This document shows positions 26,501 through 37,400 of a DNA stretch of 64,000 bases, piece by piece. The position numbers and the translations under genes were made by a program. The stretch's first letter is position 1; each line of letters opens with the position of its first letter. Origin of the DNA: Brienomyrus brachyistius (Eukaryota; Chordata; Actinopteri; Osteoglossiformes; Mormyridae); assembly GCF_023856365.1 (NCBI RefSeq), contig NC_064548.1:11829642-11893641 (forward strand), read 5' to 3'. Below the pieces are notes generated by a model. That model worked only from the letters and a program-made list of their open reading frames with translations, was not told the origin of the DNA and did no database searches.

Positions 26501-28287
26501 CCACTTCAGTTTACTTTGCCTGTTTGACTTTAAAAAAAAAAAAAAAAACCTGACTTGTCCTTGAACCACAGGAAACCCCCCCCCCTCCCCCCCATCACCT
26601 TGATCTCAGACTCCCTCCGCTTTAATAAACGCACCGCACAGAATACAAAATGTGCCGTGGAGCTGGGATACAAAAGGAGGTAGGCAGATATTCAAATGGG
26701 AGCTGCCGGTGCCTTAACGAGGCAGCGAAGTACGGCGTTATCAGAACTGGAGCCGTATAGCTAAATGCAGAGATACCAAAGCACGCCTTTAGCCAGAGCC
26801 CAGCCCTCGGTGTACAGTCAAGCAGAAGTGGGAGTGGCTTTAAGGTAACGTGTGACATAGGGAATGGCTGGGCCCAGTCCGTCCACCGCGTTCCTGGTAA
26901 TTGCTGCCTGTGGTCTGTGGGGCTGTCAGCTTGGCCCAGTTCTGTAGGCGTGATTCGTCTGCTTCTGAGTAAGAGTGTGTTCCTTGTTGACACCGTGAAC
27001 GGATTCGTGTGCCTCCACGAGGGTGTCCGAGGTCCGAGACGGGTAAGACATTGACTTCCTGCCCGCCTGGGATTCTTGAGCCGAGTGGCTCCCAGAGAGA
27101 ATATGGGATTGGATCTGTCACTCCTTTATTAGTTTAGTCACATACTGCAGTTAAACTTTGAAAGTGGAAACGAAATGGCCTCTTGCTTTGGTTGACTAGA
27201 AGCGTGGTCAGAAGTGCCTTTATTGTAAGCAGTGTGTCATACCACTCTAATGCTATTAGGTGATGGCTGTAGGTTTGAGTCTGGCTCGCGAAGCACTTAA
27301 TTCCAAACTAAGTAAAGTTTAGTTTCATTTCCTGTCTTAGTGTTAAACACTGGTGAGAAGGTCTTAGAAGTAGTGTTGCCTGGCACAGGAGCCTTAAAAG
27401 GTGGATCAAAAAGGTTTCCTCATTGTGATGGTAGATATATTCATAATGATCACATTCAGTGGTACAGTCAGGCTAGCATGAGTTTACAAGAATGAATAAA
27501 TAGATTAATAGAATTGGTGGCCTTTTGCTGTCCAAAGTCAACTTGCTGACATGATTTAATAAGAGCCTGAAGTTATGCTTATGAGGCCAAAAAGATCATG
27601 CATGCAAGAAGGTCTCTATCTTCCAAGGTTTTTGGAGGTTCAACATGCTCAGAGTTTAGAGAAGGTCTGAAGAGGTGGATGATGAGCAAGCCACACCACA
27701 GCACAGGAACTCTGCAAAGACGTCATCACTCCAGTCTCCTCGGTTCCGCCTTGGTTCCTGGTAGGGTCTTGTTCTAGCTCAGGAGCACCCTGGAAATCCG
27801 GTCCCCTTTTGTTAGGGGGTGTGAAGAAGGATGTGCTCTCCGCCCCAGCAGCGAGTTTTTGAGATGGTTCCTGCTTGTTTATTACGCTCTGTTTGCTGTG
27901 ACCGGAGCTTTGTTTTGGGTCAGCAGGTTAAGCTGGATGGTTTGGATGCTGGGATGGAACTCGGTCCGTAAGACTTGGCAGGAAATGTGGGAACTGGAGC
28001 GGCCTCGGCTGTGTAGAAAAGGGGTCACAGGAAGAGCCGAGGGCCAGGGCTTTAAAAATAGACTTTCTATTTAAAATGTGTTTTTTATGAATATCTTGTT
28101 GCAGCATTTGGAGCTGTCAAGCACTGTATTTTCTCAGCAAGTGCTTTCAAGTTTTCTTAAAGGGCTGGTTAGCAAGTGTGAGTAATACCCACAGTCCAAG
28201 CTTAATTATTTCATTTGCCTCACTTATTTTTGCGTACACTGGACATTAGTAATGCCAAATAAAACTTGTTTCCCAATCCAATGCTCG

Positions 28288-28428
28288 GAGACTGAGAGTC
28301 GGTCCATGTTTTTTGTCCCTCTGAGCTCCCTGCCAGAAAGTCAACATTTTTGCTCCCTAATGGGAACTGGGAGGGAGCAAAAATGTGGACTGTCTGTGGG
28401 TCCCAAAGGATCGGATTAGGCAGACCAT
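28288..28428. mobile_element. palindromic MITE-like element, copy 1
   Basis: The core has inverted arms around a short loop. The right arm reads gggagggagcaaaaatgtgg then actgtctg; the left arm is a diverged reverse complement (cagtt-type 'aacatttttgctccct', preceded by 'gtcggtccatg'). A second copy with the same arms lies at 31655-31745. No ORF is present, which suits a non-autonomous hairpin element. Confidence 0.55.
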
Positions 28429-29093
28429 AGGAATTGTACTGGAAGCATTAAGCCATGATCAGACGTGGGGGGGGGGGTGGACAAAAGCTTACTGTTGCAT
28501 GACGGTCATCCGATTTTTAAAAAAATAATAATGTTTAAACTGAGAACCTAGTGAAGCGGGAATTCTCCTTTTGCCCCCATACCAACCATTGGTGCTCTGG
28601 AAAGGCTGAAGACTGGTCTGATTGGAAAATCAGGAAGCTGTTTCAGAAGGTCCTGGCACTCCCCTGTTTGCAATCATATTTGCATTAGAGGGCAAGCCTC
28701 GCACGCCAGCAGTGACTCCGGCATGTGTTCAGACTTTATCACGGAGGTGAGCGTTGATCAGCACACCCTTTCTGTGCGTTACCTTCTGTTCCTTCCCTGC
28801 ACCACCTCCACACTCTGCTGTGAGCCATCCCCTTGTCCGCTCGGTTTGACCAAAGAGGATTGGCAGCAGCAGTTCGTCTTCACTTAGTTTTTTTTTTTTT
28901 TTTTGTCCTTTGGGTCTGAAATGCTGGTCACTCATAACTCTGTTAATTTATGGACGTCCAAGCCAAACAATGCCGGCACCTCTGGGCGAGGTGAGCCGTC
29001 TGGCATGTTGAATGTTCGGTGGGCTGCAGAGACGTTAGCTTTGGCCTCTGTCGCGCCAGCTCCTTCCCATGCCGTTTAAGCCTGGAGACTATT

Positions 29094-29299
29094 GGCTCTC
29101 CTGTTAGCACGCGGCACCGCCGTTGTGGCTCTCCTGTTAGCACGCGGCACCGCCGTTGTGGCTCTCCTGTTAGCACGCGGCACCGCCGTTGTGGCTCTCC
29201 TGTTAGCACGCGGCACCGCCGTTGTGGCTCTCCTGTTAGCACGCGGCACCGCCGTTGTGGCTCTCCTGTTAGCACGCGGCACCGCCGTTGTGGCTCTCC
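29094..29299 (+). repeat. 33-bp minisatellite, six identical copies
   Basis: The unit starts GGCTCTCCTGTTAGCACG and ends CACCGCCGTTGT. Six copies without any mismatch run 29094-29291, followed by a partial seventh. The 33-bp length is a multiple of three, so several frames stay open across the array on both strands; this is a property of the repeat, not evidence of a gene. Perfect identity suggests recent expansion. Confidence 0.95.
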
Positions 29300-29594
29300 C
29301 CTTTGGCTTGAGGCTGTGATGAATAAGAAGCCTAGCAGATGGGGCCGATATTTCTATGCTTGTGCTGCTTGGAAAATGAGAGCAGGTCTTTTGGCCTCCA
29401 GCATCTTATAGAATGACCCCCTTCTTCCTAGACACTTACTTTCTAGGAATCTTGCTGTGAGGTCTTTGCATGTGGGCAGGGTATTTGTTTAACAACCTGC
29501 ATGCCATTGTCCTATTGTGACTTACAATTGTTTTGGAAACAATTACATCGACAGTTGTCTTGAGTTTGCTTCTTGAGAAAATAAATAGCTAGAG

Positions 29595-29710
29595 TGTAGC
29601 TGAGAGGGCTACGCCTCTGTGCCTGTGATTGGAAGGTCACCAGTTTGAGCCCAGCCTTGACAGAATCGTTACATATCATTCGCTGAACGCTAAGGCTGCT
29701 ACTGTTTTTT
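29595..29710 (+). mobile_element. tRNA-derived SINE fragment
   Basis: An A-box-like TAGCTGAGAGGG (29597-29608) and B-box-like AGTTTGAGCCCA (29642-29653) flank 'gcctgtgattggaaggtca', which is nearly the same as 'gcctgtgatcggaaggtcg' in the copy at 42615. The body is truncated. Confidence 0.55.
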
Positions 29711-31353
29711 GCTACTCGGCGGGTGAGCGCAGTGACTTCCACCTACTGTGACGTCATGTGCAAATCCTTCGCAGTACGAGGAGCGTAAGAACATCAGATA
29801 GGAGGGTGACGAACTGGAAGTATTTTATACTTTTTAACAGCAACTAGTAGCACAGTGATTTGCAGTCTTTGAAAAAACAAACTTTTGAGAGGTGGGAGTA
29901 GCGTTTAGTGGAAGATTCCACTAAACAAAGCGCACGCAGTTGTGCGTGACGACGTTAGTAATATGTAAAAAGCAACGGATGATCTGGGAGTCACTAGTTT
30001 GGGCCATTTTATGTGCTTGCTGCAGCTTGTAATGGATGAGCGGCTGATATCGCAACAATGTGTAAATGAAACTGTTACCGGTGGGATAAATTGTGGGGCT
30101 AGTCTAAAGATTTTTTGGCAACCATTTTTTCATCTATATTTACTTAATTACTTAATTAAATGTTATTTAAATATGGATCGGCCTACCCCTGCTGTGAACC
30201 CCAAGCTTATATGGAGGGCAAGATGGGCAAAAGCGAAAAAATTTCCCCATGGGGATTCATAAAGCTACGCTACTAAAAAAAAACCTGATCTTCTGCAGAA
30301 CACTTGGGAGAAGACAGGAGACAATAGAGAGGAGCAATGAAAGTTTATTTAAAGTTAAAGTAGCAGAACGTTTCACGTGGGGATTTGTAAACCATTAAGG
30401 CTAATTGCAGTAAAAAAAAAATGACACTTTTCAGTATTGTCCAGCTCTAATTGTGTAGCTGAAAGTCTCAAGTGCAGAGCTGATGCTTTAGGCCTGAGCT
30501 GTATGTTCTACAGTTTATTTCCAGACAAAATTGTGGTACCATCTTCTCTGTGAATATTTTGCCTTTTCCTTGCCGTCTCTGCACAGTTCCTACTTTCTAA
30601 GTAGCCAGCAGCTCAGACTAATTCATCTGGACTTCAGAGATCAGGCATTTGTGCTGATAAATCCATCCCGCTTTATGGAATATCCAGTTTTTTTTTCCTG
30701 TGAAATTCTAACACAAAACAGGAAATGACTTTGCAACAGCAAGTAATCTTTGCCCTAAACAGACATTTCCTGTTCTACTTGTTTTCAAACTTTTATCATG
30801 CTGTCAGTCTTTGCCATAGTTCTTCTGTATGGCTTCCATTGCCCAGGAAAACTGCTCCCGCTGGTTTTGAGGAATCCTTCGGGAGTGGCGAGAGCTGCCT
30901 GCTGTATTTTTCAGCAAACGTTTTGCGTAACGGGATTTCTGTCCCGTTGTTCGGGTCCGTTCCTGAGGATTCCTGCATCTGCTGTCAGCTTTAGCCAGCA
31001 ATTTGTGAATTCTTAGCGCTTAACATGTAAGCTAGAGTTGAACTGCTCTCCACGCGTTGGTGTAACGTGATCCAGTTATTGTGTGTCTGGAGTCGGGCCT
31101 CTGGGGCCGTGGTTGGCTCTATTGATTGAAGCGTTCCTGCTTCTGTTTAGAGTTTGGCTTCGCCTTCTCTGCAGCTTAAGATAGTTATTTTTACTGTGGT
31201 TGTGGGTCATCTAAGGTCATTCATTAATTCGAGACACCTTTCCTTTCGTTCCCGTCCTAAGCGAGCACTGTTATGACTGCTGTTACTTGTGATATAAACC
31301 AGTCGCTGAGTGGAAGTGTTGGACAGGTACCAGCCATGTGAAACTGAGTCTCT

Positions 31354-31372
31354 CCCCCCCCCCCCCCCCCCC
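31354..31372 (+). repeat. 19-C homopolymer forming the exon 2 polypyrimidine tract of itprid2
   Basis: Nineteen consecutive C residues lie directly before the AG acceptor of the first coding exon, which begins at 31375. The tract is both a length-unstable homopolymer and the splice pyrimidine tract. Confidence 0.85.
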
Positions 31373-31402
31373 AGGTGAATTTCGCTCATCCTAGCAGTCG
31401 GC

Positions 31403-34400
31403 ATGGAGAGAGAGTGTAGCCAGGACGACTACGCATGCTCCTGGAGGGACGCTACCGTCAAGAGGAGGGCCTGGGCGCAGAGCCGAGAGTCCTGGCAGGC
31501 CCCTGAGTGTCAGGACAGGAACGTGGAGCGGGAGCCTCTTGCAGAGCCTATGGAGGAGAAGCCCTCCATTGCTGAAGACCCAGGTACCCTTCTTGGCTTT
31601 CTGCTGGTGAGAGGGGTGGTGTCGGGAACTCTAGAGGAGTGTTTCTGAAACTGGTCTTTGGGGACCTCCAGACGGTCCACGTTTTTGCGCTCCCCCAGTT
31701 ACCTGGGAGTTGGGAGGGAGCACAAACGTGAACCATCAGAGGATCCTGCTCTAGTGGGATGGGACTCTCCTTGGGGCTTGGGTCTCATTTAGGGTGACGT
31801 ATCAGAGGAAGTAAGTGTGGAATGATGGGATAATTTGGCTAATGACTGTTTTGGACTGGGCTCATATGCTCTGTAACGGCATAGTCCTTTTTGCTCGGAG
31901 AATGCCATATGTTTAAAGATGCACATTCCACGGATACTTTGCTGAAATGTGTAATTCCGTTTTTGTAGGACGCGTACCGAGCAAGATAGCAAGCTGGCTG
32001 AAGGAATGCAGGTATGCAGAGTGTGATCTGTGTCCTCTGCTACAGCTCCTTAAATTTCCCGATGCATTCCCAGGAAGTCTGAATGGGGACTCGGGAGGCT
32101 GTCCGCAGACCCACCCTGGGCCCATTCTCACTCTCCGCGAGTCGGCGCCTTGCGGCCTCAGGGTCCACACGGCCAGTACTCCCAGGCGGGTCCGGCTGCT
32201 GGGCTTTGTGGTGCTGGAACTCCGCCAGTCCTCCACAGCCATTATTTGCAGTGACCGCCGGTGTTTTTCAATTAGTGCTGCTATTGTCTCTGTCCTCAGC
32301 ATAGGGGGCCTGCCTTTACCCCCTTTCCAAGCCGGGAACCCGGATTTTGGCACCCTGGAAGTGACTGTTTGTTTCCTTCTTAAACTGAAGCTTTGTGCTT
32401 TTCTTAGAAGCAGGAACAGAAAACCAAAAAAAAAATGTGGCAGCTTCAGCAAAGGTTGTTTTGTTTGTCTGTTTAATTTGTTACGCATGTTTTGTTTGGC
32501 TCAGAACATTTCCTGTAAGTTACTGGTGTTTGTCCAGTTCTTAGGTGACTTTACTGTCAGGAACAAGGCTAAGTGGCTCTTTATCTGAGAGTCACCCCCC
32601 AAGAAAAGGCTACGGAGAGGCATGTGTTTGATTGCGTAGCCAGAACGCGGCGAAGGTACACAGAGTGATCGGGGTTGTGTGTATTTGTTTTAGGATGTAA
32701 CAACGCATGCCTAGTGGTTCACACAATTTACATTCTGACATCTCTTCCACACCATAGGACACCTCAGGGAGCTTCGCTGGATGAACAAGGGTTGCCAACC
32801 AGGGGTGAGCACAGCCACCAAATACCCCCCTCCCCCACTAAACCTTGGAGGAAAAAAAACAAAAAAACACAGGACGACATGTGAATGACTGAATGCTATC
32901 AAGAGTTGATCACGCCGCCCGTGGGGGTGTGGGCACTGCTGGGACCCGGCTCCCCTTTCATTAGAACTCCCGCTAGGATGATGACCTCAGACTTGTACTT
33001 GGGGCCGCGCTTGTGTGCGTAGGAGTTCTGCCTGCACGCGAATTCTGGCGCAACACACCCCGTTGTACCTTGCAATTTCTGCACAGCACGTAGCTGCATG
33101 CCACTGCAATTTTTAGGAACTGATGCACTGGCGGTCAGACAGATCACTTCCCTAGGAAGGGCTGCCATCTCATTTTCTTATCTTTTCGCTGGCAGGAGTG
33201 ACTGAGTCACAATAAAAGCATTTATTTGAAGTCCCTTTACTTCTTCAGAGTGAGGAATTGTTCTCAGTTACGTTTATCTTTTTCATTCGTTCTTTTTGGT
33301 TGTAGTCTAGTCACTGAGCTGTCAGATACTGGAAAGTATTTGGCAAGCAAGAGCATAGAATGGGATACGGCCAGTAGCGACATGTCTGTACCATTATTGT
33401 GTGAGTACCGTGCGTTTTTAGGGGTTTTCAGGGGGGTTCAGGGCTGAATTGATTGCTACCAATGTTGAAACTTAACCTATGCCCTTGCTGATCAGCCACA
33501 TTTTATCAGAAGCTTCTCCCTTGGCTTATGTGTTCATGGGTATTTTTGAACACAGGTTCAGATTAGGAGCGATGTTACTGTGTTTGTCTCCATGTTTGTC
33601 CTATAAGAACTTTTGAGATGCTTTCTGAATTGAGTTCTCCAGCGCTTACGGTACCAATTAAAAGCTTGGACACACCTACCCATAGAAAGATTTATTGGTA
33701 CTAGATATATTTGTTTAGAATAATTATAAACACTATTGTATATCGAATTATGCACAGAACGAAAAATTTATATGAAAGGTATTTTATTTGGGGGACCGGC
33801 AAATCTGTGGGTTGGGACTCCCCAACCCCCTCCCCAGTTGCTCCCAGGGCTGGCTGACTCTAATTTATCCTCTGCGCTAGTTTGATGAGGTGGCTTTCTG
33901 GGATATTTTCCAGCTATCCAGAAGGAGGTCCCATTTATATGCAGAGCACTCTTAGGTAGCTTTTCCTTCACTTTCTGGTCAAACTTCTCCAGATCAGGTG
34001 GCCAGGTCATCTGATACAACACTCTATTACTCTCTCTTGTAGGTGGCTTGATGTGTCCAAACGTTGGAATATTGTACTGGTATATTTTAAACAAAGGTAA
34101 CCTGTTTAATGTAAAGTGCTGAATGTCTCTGTGTGGTAGGAACGCTGAAGAACGGATGCAGCTTTGAAGACGACTTGTCCCTGGGAGCCGAAGGTGAGTG
34201 TCAGGCCTGGCAGAGCCTCTAGCTGGTGCCGCCTCGCGTCGTCGTCTCCTAGCCAGAGGCAGCTGGGTGGGGGCTGGTGTCACATTATCAGCTCTTGCAT
34301 TTAGTTCCGTCTCTTTTGGGACATGAAATTTTTTTCTTCTTTGATTTTGGAGTATTTTGACTGCATCGCTCTCTCTGCTTTGAGTCTTTGAATATAACCC

Positions 34401-37400
34401 TTGCAGTGATGATGTTTCCCCCTAAATGGGTGGAGACCTGCATGTTCACCTTGCATGTTCAAGCCGTTGTGCAAGTTATGTCCTTGCATAAGGGTGCGAT
34501 TCTTCATCACCCTGTACAGCTGTAAAGGTGAGATCATGCAGACCAGTAACCCCCCCCCCCCCCCCCCCCCCCCGCAAGTTCCCTTTGCCCTTCCTTCTTA
34601 CTCCTTGCTAAGCCTCCAGCAAGCTCCAACAGGCCTTCTCAATCCCCTCAGCAGTGGGACCTGCTGTTCCTAAATAGGCTGTTGAACATGGAAAGCCACC
34701 ATAACTGGTTGGGCTGGTGCCATTTTCAAGGGAAGTTCCTTCCTTTAGGAGCATCTTCTGCATAGGCAATTCGCATTCTTGGAGATATCCAGGGTTCAGA
34801 TCTTTGGGATGATAAAACCGGTCTTTACTGATGGTCCGTTGCATGAATATGACTGGGCCAGGGGTTCAAGTTGTGTATACAAACAGATCTTTTTAGCAGG
34901 ATTCCTTCCTCGTGATCTAACCCTTCTCGTCTTCTCCTCAGCAAACCTTCTCCAGCATAGCGGAACTAAAGGTGAATTGTCAAGGTAAGTTGACCTCCTG
35001 GCAATCCTACTAGTACCCTTCATACCTCACCTCTGTATTCTTCACCTTTCCTCACAACCCTTGGCTTTCTCCAGTAACTTTGATGCGGCCAAAGAACAGA
35101 AGAGGTCTTTCCTACATCGGGGTCTGAGCATCACTTCCTCTGGCTCTGGGAGGAGCAGTGCCACTGTATCCAGGTGAACTTGTCATACGCCTGCGCAGAT
35201 AGGCTAGGATCTTCTTGATTTCCATGATTTTTCACGTAAAGAGAGCTCACTAGTTATCATGAAAATCTAGGAAGCCTTATGGTAATGTTGATTTAGTCCT
35301 ACTGGTGAATGAAACCTCATCCACAGTATACCAAAATGGTTCCTCAACATATTAATTCTCTTGTCCTCACTGTCATCCCATTTCCTGTATTTCCCCTCAC
35401 GCTATTTTATTATATTTTTTAGTGTCTCTGAGTTGCTTGACTTGTGCGAAGAGGACCCAGAAGAAACCCTGTACAACCTGGGATTTGGAACTGAAGAGCC
35501 AGACATCTCCACTAAAATCCCGTCCCGGTTCTTCAATGGGTCATCCTCGGCTCGGGGCATCGACATCAAGGTCTACCTGGCCGCGCAGCTCCAGCGCATG
35601 GAGCTGGAGAATCCCAACTCTGCCCTTACAAGTACGCCCACTTTGCCCCAAGAGTGTATCAGTTTGCATGCAAACTTTGGAAAGAGGCAGCGTGAAAGTT
35701 GATATTGCACCCAGAGGAAGGAAGTTGTATCTGAGAAGATACACTTTTGGTCTGGTAGCTGTCTTGTTTTGTTGCATTATGGGAAATTTATAGTCTGCAT
35801 CCCTGGCCTTCCACCGTGCATTGGTTAGCTAAAGGGTAGTTGTGAAACAAGTGGGTTCACTTCAGAGTAAGTGGAAGGAGTCTCACAAGGAGGCCTTTTG
35901 TTCCCCTGCCCCCATCTGATGAGCAATCAAGAAGGGTTGCAGGCTGCAAGTTGGTTTCTGAGCATACGTTGGCTTCGGCTGGTGGCCTGGATTGCAGCCA
36001 GACTTCTGCTTTGGTTTTTGAGAAAAACGTTACGGCTGTGCTGGGCGAGATCGAGATGGCAAGCGGGCACATGTCGGTGAGCGGGGGTGGAGTAGAACGT
36101 TTTCGGGAGGAATGTGGCCGAACGGCTGTGTTTACGGTGGGATGGCACTGGCAGCACATCTCTCCAGTTTGTCAAACCAGTCCCCACCATACTTCCTCAG
36201 GTATGCGGGTCTGTTCAGCCTCACTTCTCTGGGCTTTTTAAGGCTTCTCCACTGTCACCCGAGAACTGGAACTGATCATCTCCGTAGCCCACCCCCATTT
36301 GAGCAGGGTGGCATGATTGGACATCTTGCAGAACTGCATGGCTTCATAAGATTATATACAGGACCACTTATGTAAACAGACTTAGAAAGCAGGTCTGGTG
36401 CATTAGTGTACACTTTGGGGCCATCATGTTATTAATACTCTGGGCATTAGTCCTCAAGGTTTCCTAAGCCTGCTTGGCCAAAACGGCACTGAGTGTCTCT
36501 CTCTCTGTCCCATCCTTAATGTTTTTTATTATAGACAGAAGCTTTGTTGTCTTAAATAGATCAGAAAGACAACGTTGCTGAGATTATATCTTGTTTTTCA
36601 GTGTATATGTTTGTGTTGGCTCCTGGATCATGAGGTTAAATTTGCTGCTCTTACTGATATCGGCTTCCACCGGAAAATGGACCCAGCCAGAAGTTGTATA
36701 GAAAGAACGGGAACATCCAGTTCTCCTGATAGCTTGACTATTTCTGGTCATAAGTTAATAGGACTTGCCTCTTTGCCTCCCGACGCAGGTCGTTTTCGGC
36801 AGATTGAGGTGCTAACTACTGTGGCCAACGCATTCAACTCCCTCTACTCCCAAGTGTCGGGCCAGCCGGTGCAGATGATCGGCACCATTGAGGCTGAGCC
36901 TGCTGACGTCTCTACTGAGAAGAAGAGCAGCCAGGCCAGGAATGTCGCCAAGATTATAAAGAAGACCCTCACCAAGCATAACCTTCTGAACCTGGGATTG
37001 GGTGACTTGGCCCTCACCTCGTCTGAACAAGGTGATAAGGGAGACGTGTCTCATGCTGAGGCAGAGGAGAAGAACGAGCTGAAGCAACAAAAAGCTTTCA
37101 GGAAGAAAGAGTCCCCTTGGTTGGCCACGGTGGCCGAGGAGACCAACGTGGGTCCAGTTCGGGGTGACGCCAACCTTGCCAACGGAAACTTAGAGTCCAA
37201 AGAGACGCATTTCACTCCACAGGGAAGTTTGAGCAGGGAGGGCACCCTGTGGAGAGAAGAAGGAAAAGCATCAGCGACCACCATCCCAGACAAGGAACCT
37301 TCTGGCCAGCGGGTCAACCCCCTCGTCGCCCATCTCCTCACACAGCCAAAGGACTCGTTTGAGATGGAGGAGGTAGTGTGTCCACCATCCCCACCGTAGT

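Larger units (their letters stand above)
23535..31374 (+). other. itprid2: itprid2 intron 1 (7.8 kb)
   Basis: No protein-coding exon was recognised in this intron. It holds a palindromic MITE-like element (28288-28428), a 33-bp minisatellite (29094-29299), a tRNA-headed SINE (29595-29710), TG/TA microsatellite near 26340-26395, and poly-A/poly-C runs. It ends in a 19-C tract immediately before the acceptor of exon 2. Confidence 0.65.

Noticed and set aside
29019..29411. 130-residue plus-strand and 110-residue minus-strand ORFs over the 33-bp repeats
   Set aside because: The 33-bp period keeps frames open on both strands; there is no similarity, and the region is intronic.
31947..32588. 213-residue plus-strand ORF
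   Set aside because: Only 31969-32011 of it is exon; the rest follows a strong donor (gtatgc) and has no similarity.
36575..36788. Upstream extension of the itprid2 exon ORF from 36575
   Set aside because: A clear acceptor (cgacgcag) at 36788 with phase 1 restores the conserved SRFRQIEVL; the bases before it are intron.
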